A stretch of DNA of 64,000 nt from Haladaptatus sp. ZSTT2 (GTDB taxonomy: Archaea > Halobacteriota > Halobacteria > Halobacteriales > Halococcaceae): positions 992,001 to 1,056,000 of the forward strand of contig NZ_JBAMHQ010000001.1 in NCBI RefSeq assembly GCF_037081775.1, read 5' to 3'. Every line of letters starts with the position of its first letter. Position 1 is the first letter of the stretch. A program made the position numbers and the translations under genes. The notes below the pieces were generated by a model. The model was not told the origin of the DNA and ran no database searches. It worked only from the letters and a program-made list of their open reading frames with translations. Shown in pieces: positions 6,287 to 15,694 of this stretch.

Positions 6287-7945
6287 CTATTTGCCCTGGC
6301 GCTGGCGAAGGTTCTGTCGCGTAAACTGCGGAGTCGCCCGAATCCCACGACGTTTGCGAAAGGAGAGATAGAGCAACCCAGCGATTGCGAGCGAGAACAC
6401 GCCCGCCACCGCGCTCGATTCGGGCGTCGCAAACGCGTAGAGCACCGCGGTCGCAATCAGCCCAACCGAGAGCAACATGCCGTAGATAAGCCGCTTTGCG
6501 AGGCGCGTGAGGTGACCATCAGAGTCCTCGATATCCGCACGCACGTAGAAGTCATCGCGGTTGACACGGTCAAGCGCGCGTTCGAGCTTCGGTGGCGTAC
6601 GAAGCCCCGACCACGCCGCCTGTTTCACCTCGTCGCTGCGGTCTTCTAGGAACTGCTTGACCCCCGCCTCGCGGTAGCCCTGCTCGGTGAGATACTGCGT
6701 CGCAACCGAGATAAAGTCGAAATCGGGGTCGAGCGTCACGCAGACGCCCTCTACCACCGTCGCCACGCGCAACACGAGCGCAAGATTCGACGGCAGGCGA
6801 AGCGGGAACTCGTAGATGGTGTCTTCGACCTGGCTCACAATTTGCTGGACGCGATACTGTTCGATGTTCTCACCGCGTGCATCAGCGATGGCGAGTTCCA
6901 TTACGTCGCCCATCACCCGGCGGTCTGCATCCGGGCTGAGCGTCCCCATCTCGATGAGCGCGTCGAGGATGCCTTCGATGTCTTGGTTCGCAACCGCGAT
7001 GTAGAACTCGATGATTTTCTGCTGGACGAACTCGTCTACCCGCCCGCTCATCCCGAAGTCGTAGAAGACGATTTTGCCGTCCGGGCGCACCGCGAGGTTT
7101 CCGGGATGTGGGTCTGCGTGGAACACGCCATCGTCGATAATCATCTGCAGATAGATGCGCTGGAGGGTCTCGGCGAGCACCGAGCGGTCGACGTTCATCG
7201 CGTCGATGTCTTCGATATCGTTGATTTTCGTCCCGCTCACGTACTCCATCGTGAGGACGCGCGAATCGGAGTGCGATTCGATGACGCGGGGAATCACGAT
7301 TCGGTCTTCGTCTTCGAAATTCGCGCGAATCTCCGTGAGCATCTGCCCCTCGCGGCGGTAGTCCATCTCCTCGCGAATAGTTCTCGCAAATTCGTCTGCA
7401 AGGTTTTCGAGCGAGAACGCCCGCGCCGTGCCGGTAAACCGCATCAGCACCGGCAGACTCCAGCGGATGACCCGCAGGTCGGCTTCGACGAGGTCTTCGA
7501 TGTTGGGTCGGCGCACCTTGACGGCGACGGCTTGGCCGTTGAGTTCGGCGTAGTACACCTGTCCAAGGCTCGCGCCGCTGATGGCGTCTGTCTCGAAGGT
7601 ATCGAACTCCGCGTCTATTGGGCCGAGTTCGGTTTCGATGACCTGTTTGGCCTCCGGCCACGGCGCGGGCGGGACGCTGTCTTGGAGTTTGGTGAACTCG
7701 TGTATGTACTCCGGTGGGAGAATATCCGGGCGCGTAGAGAGCAACTGGCCGAGCTTGATGAACGTCGGCCCGAGTGTCAGCATCGCATCGAGGAGCGCCT
7801 GTGCTCGCTGGCGGCGAATCTCCGGGGTGACGGTTCTACGCCCACCGAACAGCAAGAACCGGCGTCGGTCACGCGCGTAGGCGAGGAGCAGCGGTAAAAA
7901 CTGTCTGGCGACGGTGAAAAACCGTCGGTACGGACGAAGGTTCAC
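6287..7945 (-). CDS. ABC1/UbiB family atypical kinase
   Basis: 552-residue UbiB/ADCK protein. These atypical kinase-like ATPases support quinone and isoprenoid lipid metabolism at the membrane. The diagnostic KxGQ motif is in FIKLGQLLSTRPD (Lys64 to Gln67). The kinase core contains GASLGQVYYAEL, AVKVRRP, the HADPHPGN catalytic loop and the YDFG metal motif. Two hydrophobic C-terminal segments (about 490-510 and 515-535) form the usual membrane anchor. It starts at a GTG (7943-7945). Haloarchaea use menaquinone, so a role there is likely but inferred. Confidence 0.92.
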   Translation of the reverse strand: MNLRPYRRFFTVARQFLPLLLAYARDRRRFLLFGGRRTVTPEIRRQRAQALLDAMLTLGPTFIKLGQLLSTRPDILPPEYIHEFTKLQDSVPPAPWPEAKQVIETELGPIDAEFDTFETDAISGASLGQVYYAELNGQAVAVKVRRPNIEDLVEADLRVIRWSLPVLMRFTGTARAFSLENLADEFARTIREEMDYRREGQMLTEIRANFEDEDRIVIPRVIESHSDSRVLTMEYVSGTKINDIEDIDAMNVDRSVLAETLQRIYLQMIIDDGVFHADPHPGNLAVRPDGKIVFYDFGMSGRVDEFVQQKIIEFYIAVANQDIEGILDALIEMGTLSPDADRRVMGDVMELAIADARGENIEQYRVQQIVSQVEDTIYEFPLRLPSNLALVLRVATVVEGVCVTLDPDFDFISVATQYLTEQGYREAGVKQFLEDRSDEVKQAAWSGLRTPPKLERALDRVNRDDFYVRADIEDSDGHLTRLAKRLIYGMLLSVGLIATAVLYAFATPESSAVAGVFSLAIAGLLYLSFRKRRGIRATPQFTRQNLRQRQGK

Positions 7946-7960
7946 TGACTTTGGAACCCC

Positions 7961-8317
7961 CTATTCGTCACTGATGGGAATGCTCGTCCCGGGAGCGGCA
8001 CGCCATTTCGGGAGGGTGATTTCGAGCACACCACGCGACACAGACCCCTCTGCTTCCGTCCCGGTCACCTTCGGCGGGAGCGGCAGGTCTACGTCGAGGA
8101 ACATAGAGCGGTCTTCCCGAAGATACCGGTATTCGGTCGGGAGGTCTTTCTCTCGGCGCGCCTCGATGTGGAGTCGTCCGTTCTCAACACGCACATCCAC
8201 GGTGTCTTTCGTGACGCCGGGGAAGTCAATCACGAGGAGGTACGAGTCGTCGTTTTCGAGGAGGTCTGCGAACACTGCGTCTGGAAGGTCTCGCAGAGCA
8301 TCGCGCAGCGCTGACAT
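7961..8317 (-). CDS. Hsp20/alpha-crystallin small heat-shock protein
   Basis: 118-residue small heat-shock protein, an ATP-independent holdase. The alpha-crystallin domain runs from about residue 25 to 110. It has the beta-strand run SYLLVIDFPGV and the closing GVLEITLPK segment, a form of the A-x-x-x-G-V-L motif. The C-terminal SIPIS contains an I-x-I motif used in oligomer assembly. The start is taken at 8317 (MSALRD); an ATG two codons upstream (8323) is equally possible. The longer frame to 8581 runs into the moeA gene on the other strand and is rejected. Confidence 0.9.
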   Translation of the reverse strand: MSALRDALRDLPDAVFADLLENDDSYLLVIDFPGVTKDTVDVRVENGRLHIEARREKDLPTEYRYLREDRSMFLDVDLPLPPKVTGTEAEGSVSRGVLEITLPKWRAAPGTSIPISDE

Positions 8318-8407
8318 ACCCATGGCTATGGACGCAGGAGCGAAAAAGCCCCCGGTAGCGGGAATTCGCCCGGGTGCTTTTTGTCGGCCGCGACGTAGGG
8401 GCCAGCC

Positions 8408-9625
8408 ATGAGCGACCTCCTCCGAGACGCCGGGTTCAAAGAGCTCACCCGCGTCTCCACCGCCCGCACCCGTCTTCGGGACGTAACCACACGACACGAG
8501 CGGACTGTCCGCCGTTCGCTCGTCGAGGCAGACGGCTGTGTGCTGGCCGAAGCCGTGACGAGCGGGCAAAACGTGCCTCACTACGACCGCGCGGCGATGG
8601 ACGGGTTTGCGGTCAGGGCTGAAGACACGTTCGGCGCCTCAAGCAGAGCGCCGAACCTCCTACGCGTGGCCTCAGACGAAGTCGCGCCCGGCGACGCCGT
8701 CCGGGTGCACACCGGGAGCGAAATCCCGCCCGGCGCGGACGCCGTCGTAATGGTCGAACATGCAGAGCTGGTTGGCGACGACCTCGAAGTGTTCGACGCC
8801 GTGGCAGAAGGCGAGAACGTCGCTCCCGAAGGCGAGGACGTCGAGGAGGGCCAACAACTCTACGAAGCGGGCCACCGACTGCGCCCCTCCGACCTCGGCC
8901 TGCTCAAATCGACCGGCGTGCGCGAGGTCACGGTGTACGAACCGCCTCGCGTGGCCGTCATCCCGACCGGCGAAGAACTTGTGGAGGAAAACCCCGAACC
9001 CGGCGAGGTCATCGAGACAAACGGGCTGACGATTTCGAGACTGGTCGAACGCTGGGGTGGCGATGCGAGCTACCACGACATCGTGACTGACGACGAGACA
9101 AGCCTCCGCGAAGCGGTCGACAATAATCTCGATTCGGACATCATCGTCACGACCGGCGGTTCGTCAGTCGGGGAGCGCGACCTGATTCCAGAAGTCATCG
9201 CAGAGATCGGTGAGGTGGTCGTCCACGGCGTCGCGCTCAAGCCCGGCCACCCGGTCGCCCTTGGCGTCGTTGCTGACACCCCAATTATCATGCTGCCGGG
9301 CTATCCCGTCGCGTGCATCATCAACGCCGTCCAGTTCCTCCGTCCGGCGCTCAAGTGGGCTGGCGGGCTGCCACTCGATTCGTTCCCGACGGTCGAAGCC
9401 CGCCTCGGGCGAAAGATACACAGCGACGTGGGCGACCGAACCTTCGTCCGCGTACGCCTCAGCGAGGAAGACGGCGAGCGCGTGGCCACCCCGACGCGGG
9501 CGAGTGGCTCCGGCGTGTTGTCGAGCGTCGCGCTCGCAGACGGCTGGGTCGAAGTGCCAGAATCGAGTGAGGGGATTGCGAGCGGGGAAACCGTCGCGGT
9601 ACAGAACTGGGAGTGGCTCGCGTGA
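8408..9625 (+). CDS. moeA: Molybdopterin molybdenumtransferase MoeA
   Basis: 405-residue MoeA, which inserts molybdate into adenylylated molybdopterin in Moco synthesis. Family motifs are YDRAAMDGFAV (about 58-69), PPGADAVVMVEH, PTGEEL, TTGGSSVGERD and LPGYPVACIINA, followed by the C-terminal beta-barrel domain. It is co-transcribed with a second MoeA: the GTG of the downstream gene overlaps this gene's TGA stop (GTGA). Confidence 0.95.
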   Translation: MSDLLRDAGFKELTRVSTARTRLRDVTTRHERTVRRSLVEADGCVLAEAVTSGQNVPHYDRAAMDGFAVRAEDTFGASSRAPNLLRVASDEVAPGDAVRVHTGSEIPPGADAVVMVEHAELVGDDLEVFDAVAEGENVAPEGEDVEEGQQLYEAGHRLRPSDLGLLKSTGVREVTVYEPPRVAVIPTGEELVEENPEPGEVIETNGLTISRLVERWGGDASYHDIVTDDETSLREAVDNNLDSDIIVTTGGSSVGERDLIPEVIAEIGEVVVHGVALKPGHPVALGVVADTPIIMLPGYPVACIINAVQFLRPALKWAGGLPLDSFPTVEARLGRKIHSDVGDRTFVRVRLSEEDGERVATPTRASGSGVLSSVALADGWVEVPESSEGIASGETVAVQNWEWLA

Positions 9626-11505
9626 GCAGAAAAGAGTTCCACGACCTCGCCACGCCGAACGAGGCCCACGACTCGATTGCGTCGCTGGAACTTGGCGGGC
9701 GCACAGAAACCGTGTCGCTCGCAGCGTCTCGCGGTCGGGTGCTCGCAGAGCGCATCGACGCCCACCTCGACGTGCCCGGTTTCGACCGCGCGAGTATGGA
9801 CGGCTACGCGGTGCAGGCGCGCGACACCTTCGGCGCGGACGAAGCGAATCCGGCGGTGTTGTCGCTCGTCGGTGAAGTGCACGCAGGCACAGAACCAGCC
9901 GTCTCAGTTGGTGAAGGTGAGTGCGTCGAGATCTCGACCGGCGCGGTGATGCCACCCGGTGCGGATGCCGTAGTCATGGTCGAGCGCACCGACGAACGCG
10001 ACGGCGAAATCGCGTTTCGAACCGCCGTCGCGCCCGGTGACAGCGTGATGCTCGCGGGAGCAGACATCGCGGCCGGAGAACGCGCCCTTGGCCCCGGAAC
10101 CCGCATCACGCCCCGCGAGATTGGCCTACTGTCGGCGCTCGGAATAGACGAGGTTCCCGTCCGGGCAAAGCCGCGCGTCGGCATCGTCTCGACCGGTGAC
10201 GAACTCGTCCGACCGGGCGAGTCGCTCAACAGCGCCGCCGGGCAGATTTTCGACGTGAACAGCACCACCATCGCCGCGGGCGTCGAGGACGCGGGCGGCG
10301 AAGCCGTGTTGTACCCCCACGCGGGCGACGACTACGACGAGATGGAGCGATTGTTGACGAAGGCGGCGAGCGAGTGCGACCTCGTCCTCTCCTCTGGCTC
10401 CACGAGCGCATCCGCGGTGGACGTCATCTACCGCGTCATCGATGACCAGGGCGAGCTGGTGCTCCACGGCGTGGCCGTAAAGCCAGGCAAACCCATGCTC
10501 ATCGGCCGCCTCGAACACTCTGCGTACATCGGGCTGCCGGGGTATCCGGTGTCCGCGCTCACCATTTTCCAAGCCTTTGTCGCACCCGCCATCCGCGCGG
10601 CGGCAGGGCTTCCCGAACCCGCGGCGGCGACTGTTTCTGGAAAAATGGCCGTCCGCGAGCGCTACGCTGAAGGTCGGATGCGACTCATGCCCGTCGGCTT
10701 GGTCGAAAACGGCGCGGGCGACCTGCTCGTCTACCCGGTGGACAAAGGAAGCGGCGCGACGACGAGCCTTGTCGAAGCAGACGGCGTCGTCGAAGTACAC
10801 CCCGACACCTCGTTTCTCGATATGGGTGAAGCCGTTTCGGTGTCGCTGTTCTCGCCGGACATCGTCCCGCCGACCGTGTTCGGTGTGGGCGAAGACGACC
10901 CCGCACTATCTCGGCTACTCGACAACGTGACGCGACCGCGCTATCTCTCGATGGGGAGCCGCGAAGGGCTCAGACGGCTCCGCAACGGCATCGCCGATGT
11001 TGCGGTAACGTCGATGGGTGGCGAGCCGGAGTTCGACGCCGTCTCGCTCGGGTCGTGGACGCGCGAGTGGGGACTCGTCGTTCCGGCGGGGAATCCGAAC
11101 GAAGTGACCGGGCTTGCAGACCTCGTCGACCGCGACCTCCGGTTCAGCAACCGCTCGTCTGCATCCGGGCTCAGAACCTCGCTCACGGAGGCGCTGGCGG
11201 CGCTCGCAGCCGACCGCGGCCAGACGCGCCACGACCTCGTAGCGGCGATTGTGGGCTTCGACCACACCGTGAAAGCCCACGAGAGTCCGGCACGGAAGGT
11301 TGCGACCGGTAGTGCAGATGTCGGCCTCGGCCTTCGGGTCACCGCCGAGAAACTGGAACTTGGCTTCGTCTCGCTCGGAACGGAGACGGTCAACGTGTAC
11401 GGAAATCCTGACCGTGTGGAAAAACCGGGTGTTCGCGCGCTATCTGAAGCGATTGCGGCGGCGGATGACGTTTTCGCCGCGTTGTCCGGCTACGACCGGC
11501 CCTAA
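9622..11505 (+). CDS. MoeA fused to a PBP-like (LysR substrate-binding-like) domain
   Basis: 627 residues. Residues 1-400 are a second complete MoeA (FDRASMDGYAV, PPGADAVVMVER, STGDEL, GLPGYPVSALT), and residues about 415-627 form a periplasmic-binding-protein-like domain, an archaeal architecture linked to tungstate/molybdate sensing or delivery. The region equivalent to TTGGSSVG in the first MoeA reads SSGSTSASAVD, so the two copies differ at a functional loop. Start GTG at 9622 overlaps the previous stop; the frame could open at 9613. The pair probably serves molybdenum versus tungsten cofactor, which is inference. Confidence 0.93.
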   Translation: MSRKEFHDLATPNEAHDSIASLELGGRTETVSLAASRGRVLAERIDAHLDVPGFDRASMDGYAVQARDTFGADEANPAVLSLVGEVHAGTEPAVSVGEGECVEISTGAVMPPGADAVVMVERTDERDGEIAFRTAVAPGDSVMLAGADIAAGERALGPGTRITPREIGLLSALGIDEVPVRAKPRVGIVSTGDELVRPGESLNSAAGQIFDVNSTTIAAGVEDAGGEAVLYPHAGDDYDEMERLLTKAASECDLVLSSGSTSASAVDVIYRVIDDQGELVLHGVAVKPGKPMLIGRLEHSAYIGLPGYPVSALTIFQAFVAPAIRAAAGLPEPAAATVSGKMAVRERYAEGRMRLMPVGLVENGAGDLLVYPVDKGSGATTSLVEADGVVEVHPDTSFLDMGEAVSVSLFSPDIVPPTVFGVGEDDPALSRLLDNVTRPRYLSMGSREGLRRLRNGIADVAVTSMGGEPEFDAVSLGSWTREWGLVVPAGNPNEVTGLADLVDRDLRFSNRSSASGLRTSLTEALAALAADRGQTRHDLVAAIVGFDHTVKAHESPARKVATGSADVGLGLRVTAEKLELGFVSLGTETVNVYGNPDRVEKPGVRALSEAIAAADDVFAALSGYDRP

Positions 11506-11571
11506 CCGGCCGCCGAAGTTTATAACCAGTCGTGCGACGTTATACCATACGCCGGATTCCGGTGGTGGCAC

Positions 11572-11784
11572 ATGAGCTGCGCGCATCCACTTGAGGCGGA
11601 ATACCTGTACCCCTCAGACACAGAAGTGTTAGGCATCGAACATCGAAACGGTGACGTCGTCGTCGTACTGGCACTCCCGTGTCCAGAGTGCGGTCACGAC
11701 TTGCGTGTCAATTCGACGGTCACAACGGTCGAAGAAACCGTGATGGGGGCGCGACTCGAAGACCCACAAGACACCTACGACTAA
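11572..11784 (+). CDS. Small zinc-binding-like protein, unknown function
   Basis: 70 residues, acidic. It has Cys3/His5 near the N-terminus and CPEC (Cys37, Cys40) in the middle, a possible zinc site split over the chain. No family was recognised beyond small haloarchaeal proteins. It follows the MoeA pair on the same strand, and its stop overlaps by four bases the stop of the convergent HAD gene. Confidence 0.6.
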   Translation: MSCAHPLEAEYLYPSDTEVLGIEHRNGDVVVVLALPCPECGHDLRVNSTVTTVEETVMGARLEDPQDTYD

Positions 11785-12455
11785 TCTTCTGCGGGCGGCT
11801 GTTTCGAACGATTCAGTGTGCTGTTTTTCCACAACTCCTCGAACGACGTGATGCGATAATCCCCGAGAACGCACTCACCGCGCCGGTGGGGGTCGTGGCG
11901 TTCGACGTGAATCCCGTCAAGCCCAGCGTTCCACGCCGCGCCGATATCGTTCGAGCCGTCGCCTGCGAGCACGCCGTGTGCGTCAGGTGACACACCGAGT
12001 TCGCGCATCGCGAACGAGACGGGGCCGGGGTCTGGCTTCCACCCTAAATCATCGCTACAGCAAACGATGGTGTCGAACCAGTCACCGATGTCGAGATGCG
12101 CGAGCACCGGGTGGGCGAGAAACGGCTGACAGTGCGTGACGAGGCCAACCGGCGTCGAAAGGTCTGCGACGAAGGTGGCATCGTCGTGGAGATACGTGGC
12201 CTCGGCGCGAGCAGTCGGGTCTTCGACCGCATGAAACGCCGGCCAGAACGCCGCCGGGTCGATGCCCCACTCGGTGAGTTTGTCCTCGCGCTTCCCGCCG
12301 AGGCCGTGCCAGAGGATTTCGGCTTCGCGGTCTGAGAACTGCCGGCCGAGGCGGTCGCCAACCCGGTCGAACACCTCGCGGGTGTAGCGCCACTCCACGT
12401 CGATGAGCGTGCCGTCTAAATCAAACAGCCAAAAGTCGTAGTCAGCGACGACCAT
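11781..12455 (-). CDS. HAD-superfamily phosphatase
   Basis: 224-residue haloacid dehalogenase-like hydrolase, cytoplasmic. Motif I is DLDGTLID (nucleophile Asp12 region), motif II is GLVTHCQ, motif III is the lysine in GWKPDPGP, and motif IV is GDGSNDIGAAWNAG. The alpha-helical cap sits between motifs I and II, as in phosphoglycolate-phosphatase-like (subfamily I) enzymes. Substrate cannot be told from sequence. Confidence 0.9.
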   Translation of the reverse strand: MVVADYDFWLFDLDGTLIDVEWRYTREVFDRVGDRLGRQFSDREAEILWHGLGGKREDKLTEWGIDPAAFWPAFHAVEDPTARAEATYLHDDATFVADLSTPVGLVTHCQPFLAHPVLAHLDIGDWFDTIVCCSDDLGWKPDPGPVSFAMRELGVSPDAHGVLAGDGSNDIGAAWNAGLDGIHVERHDPHRRGECVLGDYRITSFEELWKNSTLNRSKQPPAED

Positions 12456-12495
12456 TCACGGAACCTACGACATGGGCCGATAAGTCCTTTTCCGC

Positions 12496-12867
12496 TTACG
12501 TGACCTGAATCGAACTGCCGAGATACTTAGAGACCACTTCGTCCACCGAATCCGCGTTGAACAGGTCGAGATGGCCGTGGATCTCGTCTTTCAGCGCGTC
12601 GAGATACGCAGTCGAGGTCTGGAGACCTTTGAACTCAACGCCGACGACGCGCAGCGAAAATGCGTTTTCAAGGTCGCGTGTGAACGCGGTTGCGTCGTTC
12701 AGGTTGCCACGCCAGAGGTAGTCTCTGAAGAACAACCAGCCGTCTTCACCCGGTTGTGCTGCATCCTTGTAGAGCTTGACCGACATCTCCGCGGGTGATA
12801 GCGTGAGGTCATCACGGGCGCTCTCTGGGCGAACGCGAATCTCGAACACGTAGCGTGCGTGGCTCAC
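12496..12867 (-). CDS. LWR-salt protein (haloarchaea-specific)
   Basis: 123-residue protein of the haloarchaeal LWR-salt family, named for the motif seen here as DYLWRG. No biochemical role is known to me. Its ATG overlaps by four bases the stop of the upstream pterin dehydratase gene, so the two are co-transcribed and translationally linked. Confidence 0.75.
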   Translation of the reverse strand: MSHARYVFEIRVRPESARDDLTLSPAEMSVKLYKDAAQPGEDGWLFFRDYLWRGNLNDATAFTRDLENAFSLRVVGVEFKGLQTSTAYLDALKDEIHGHLDLFNADSVDEVVSKYLGSSIQVT

Positions 12868-13139
12868 TGCTCGTCGTTGAACCGCCCCGCGAGGTGCGTA
12901 TCCTTCTCAGTGATGCCGCCTTCTTCGTGGCTCGTGAGCCGCACTTCGACCTGCTTGTAACCAATGGTGATTTCCGGATGATGGAACTCATCATCGGCGA
13001 TTTCTGCGATGTTCGTGACGAACTCGACGCCATCTAGGTAGTCGTCGAACTCGTAGGTGCGCGTAATCTCGTCGCCGTCTCGCTCCCACCCGCTCGGGAG
13101 CCGGGAGGCGATTTCGTCGTCGGAGAGCAGGTCTGCCAT
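12864..13139 (-). CDS. 4a-hydroxytetrahydrobiopterin dehydratase (PCD/DCoH)
   Basis: 91-residue pterin-4a-carbinolamine dehydratase. The diagnostic catalytic segment FHHPEITIGYKQVEVRLTSH (two adjacent His, Pro, then Tyr/Val and a third His) is complete. Such enzymes recycle oxidised pterin cofactors; many prokaryotic copies may act in Moco or folate chemistry. Followed by the LWR-salt gene with a four-base overlap. Confidence 0.92.
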   Translation of the reverse strand: MADLLSDDEIASRLPSGWERDGDEITRTYEFDDYLDGVEFVTNIAEIADDEFHHPEITIGYKQVEVRLTSHEEGGITEKDTHLAGRFNDEQ

Positions 13140-13188
13140 ACCCTAACCACTCGCTCGATTGAAATAACCGTTTTTGCTAGTGGTGTGC

Positions 13189-13623
13189 CTACGGAAGCGC
13201 GTATGGCGGCGACTCAGACCGAATAACCTCTGAGAGGTCGTGGAGCTCGTCTTCGAGTAAGACGATAATGTCATCGAGCGTCAGAATGCCTGCAAGCTCG
13301 CCGTTGTCCATAACGGGCACCCGTCGTACCCCGCTCTCGCGCATCGTCCGGCAGACGTCGAAGACACCGTCGTCGGCATCCACGGTGATGGTGTTGCCGT
13401 TCATCACGTCCGCGGCGGTCAGGTCACGAGGGTTCTTGCCCGCGGCGACGATTTTCATCGCCAAATCACGGTCGGTGACGATGCCGATTGGTTTCCCGCG
13501 CTCTTCGATGACGACACTCCCGACGGTTCGCTCTCGCATCATCGTCGCGAGTTCTGTTACCGGCGTCTCCTTCGTCGCGGAGACGAGTTCCTCTCGTGGC
13601 CGCGCAATATCTCTGATTGTCAT
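13189..13623 (-). CDS. Tandem CBS-domain protein
   Basis: 144 residues made almost entirely of two CBS motifs (about 8-64 and 71-128), each with the G(I/V)-T-D/L-D ending (GIVTDRD, GILTLDD). A CBS pair forms one Bateman module binding adenine nucleotides such as AMP or ATP. No catalytic domain is attached, so a stand-alone sensor or regulator is likely. Confidence 0.92.
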   Translation of the reverse strand: MTIRDIARPREELVSATKETPVTELATMMRERTVGSVVIEERGKPIGIVTDRDLAMKIVAAGKNPRDLTAADVMNGNTITVDADDGVFDVCRTMRESGVRRVPVMDNGELAGILTLDDIIVLLEDELHDLSEVIRSESPPYALP

Positions 13624-13725
13624 ACCATTCCTCTCCGGTCGCCGCGTCTTGCGGCCGAACGGTCGGAGAAACGTACGCGTTCGCTGGAGAAATAGCTAAT
13701 TCACCACCGGGCGATAGTCGGCAAA

Positions 13726-15045
13726 TCAGTCGTCTTCGGCGCTCGTCGCGGCGGAATCGGGGCGGTCAGGCTCGGACATCGCTTTGACGAACGCCGGCGG
13801 CTCTGCGCCGAACTCGGGATTGAACAGCTGGAGTGCCGTGTTGATGGTCGTCCAGTCGTCCTCTTCTGCGGCGTCGCGCAGGCTTTTGGTCGGTGCGGCG
13901 AGCAACTGGCCGACCAGCGAGTTGGCGAGCGATTCGACGATCTCGCGCTGTTCGTCGGTCAGGTCGCCGGTTGCCTCGAGTTGGGAGAACGCCGTCTGCA
14001 ACTCGCGGGTCTTTAGGTGGTCTGCGCTCTCGTACATCGCCGCAATCACGCGGTCTGCCCGTTTTCGCTTGTACTGGGCGAGTAAGTGGTCGAACTCGCG
14101 GTCGATCATCTCAGAGACGCGCTGAGCGGCGGCTTTGCGCTGTTCGTGGGCCTCGTCGGTGACCGATTCGAGCCGGTCTAAGTCGAAGATGGTGATCCCC
14201 GGAAGCGACGCCGCAGAAAGGGCGACGTCACGGGGTTGGGCGAGGTCGATGATGAGCGTCTCCGCTGCCTTCGAGAGCGTCTTCTCAGAGAGCACCGGTT
14301 CCGGGCTACCGGTCGCGGTGATGATGAGCGACACGTCCGCGACGACGGCGGGAACGTCGTCGAGTGAGATGGCCGTCGCCTCGGTTTCGAGCACCTCTGC
14401 GATGGCTTCTGCTCGGGGGACGGTTCGGTTCGCAACGTAGAGCGTCGAAACGGTGTCTGCGAGTGACGTGGCCGCGAGCGATCCCATCTCGCCCGCGCCG
14501 ATGACGAGGGCGGTGGCGTCTTCGAGGTCGCATTCGCGGGCGGCGAGGGACGTAGCCGCGCTCGCAAGTGAGACGGTTCCTTCGTTGATTTCCGTCTCCG
14601 TGCGGGCGCGCTCGCCGACATGGATGGCCTTGGCGATGCCGTCGTCGAGCAGACGGCCGAGGCCGCCAACACCGCTCGCGTCGAGATAGGCGGTGCGCAA
14701 CTGGCCGAGAATCTGGTCTTCACCGATGACGAGCGACTCTAAGCCCGCTGCCACGCGCATGAGGTGGCGCAGGCTGTCTTCGTGGGTGAGCGAGACAACG
14801 GCGTCCTCAGGAACGGCTTCGACGTAGTCTGCGAGGATGCGGCCGCCGAGTTCGGGCGTGGCCGTGACGACGTACGCCTCGGCGCGATTGCACGTCTGGA
14901 GAACGAACGCCTCTTTGACGCCCTCTTCCGCGAGCAGCGACTCAACGCCGGTTCGCTGGTCGTCTGCACACGCCGCTTCAATCGTCTCTACGCACGCGTT
15001 TTTGTGCGACACGCTCACGCCCGAGATGACGCCTGCCTCACGCAT
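13726..15045 (-). CDS. hemA: Glutamyl-tRNA reductase
   Basis: 439-residue GluTR, the first committed step of tetrapyrrole synthesis by the C5 path (Glu-tRNA to glutamate-1-semialdehyde). The nucleophilic cysteine is in LQTCNRAEAY (Cys52). An NADPH Rossmann motif VIGAGEMG follows near residue 175, and a C-terminal helical dimerisation domain covers about 310-410. The tail beyond is acidic. The ATG at 15045 lies inside the end of the upstream sirC-like gene (8-base overlap), showing tight coupling in the haem/sirohaem operon. Confidence 0.96.
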   Translation of the reverse strand: MREAGVISGVSVSHKNACVETIEAACADDQRTGVESLLAEEGVKEAFVLQTCNRAEAYVVTATPELGGRILADYVEAVPEDAVVSLTHEDSLRHLMRVAAGLESLVIGEDQILGQLRTAYLDASGVGGLGRLLDDGIAKAIHVGERARTETEINEGTVSLASAATSLAARECDLEDATALVIGAGEMGSLAATSLADTVSTLYVANRTVPRAEAIAEVLETEATAISLDDVPAVVADVSLIITATGSPEPVLSEKTLSKAAETLIIDLAQPRDVALSAASLPGITIFDLDRLESVTDEAHEQRKAAAQRVSEMIDREFDHLLAQYKRKRADRVIAAMYESADHLKTRELQTAFSQLEATGDLTDEQREIVESLANSLVGQLLAAPTKSLRDAAEEDDWTTINTALQLFNPEFGAEPPAFVKAMSEPDRPDSAATSAEDD

Positions 15046-15694
15046 CAAAATCACCGCCAACGACTGTTTCGTCTATCACGCTCTGTGCCTCGTTGCGCGC
15101 TTTTGCTTTCCCAGTACCTAAAGCCTTCCAAACGCGGTCAGATTTGACCACCGCGCGGATGGCCTCGCGGCGTGCCTCGGGGGCGACGGCCGCAGACTGG
15201 AGTTCGAGCCTGAGTTCGCCCGTCAGTTCTGCCATCGCACCGGCACCCGCGATGTCGGCTTCGATGCGCTGTCTGAGCAGTTTCGAGAGCGCCGGACTCG
15301 CCCCGCCGGTGGAAATCGCCACCGTCACGGGGTCGTCGTGGACGGTCGCGGGCACGACGACGCTGCCCGCCTCGCGTTCGCCCGACTGGTCGGTGCGATT
15401 GACGAGCGTCTGGCGTTCTCCGGCCGCTGCCGCGATGGCTTCGTTCAACGCGGGTTCGTCCGTCGCGGCGACGACGAGCACCGGTTCGACGCGGTCTAGC
15501 CACTCGCCAACGTCGGGAATCGACGGCGCGGCACGAATCCGCGCGGTCCCGCCAAACGAATCATCGGAAAATTCCGGGCTGACCACGACCACGTCCGCCT
15601 CGCGGGCGAAGCGTCGAGCCTTGCGCGCGCCGACGGAGCCGCCGCCAAACACGAGGACTGTCTCGCCGCTGAAGTCGTGGAACAGAGGTATCAT
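15038..15694 (-). CDS. Precorrin-2 dehydrogenase / sirohydrochlorin ferrochelatase-like (SirC/Met8)
   Basis: 218-residue NAD-dependent precorrin-2 oxidase family protein. The N-terminal Rossmann motif is VLVFGGGSVGARKA, the family signature ISTGGASPALSKLLR is at about 120-135, and a helical C-terminal part follows. It converts precorrin-2 to sirohydrochlorin and may also insert iron (Met8-type). The ATG overlaps the stop of the upstream siroheme decarboxylase gene (ATGA). Longer frames upstream belong to that gene's shadow. Confidence 0.92.
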   Translation of the reverse strand: MIPLFHDFSGETVLVFGGGSVGARKARRFAREADVVVVSPEFSDDSFGGTARIRAAPSIPDVGEWLDRVEPVLVVAATDEPALNEAIAAAAGERQTLVNRTDQSGEREAGSVVVPATVHDDPVTVAISTGGASPALSKLLRQRIEADIAGAGAMAELTGELRLELQSAAVAPEARREAIRAVVKSDRVWKALGTGKAKARNEAQSVIDETVVGGDFDA

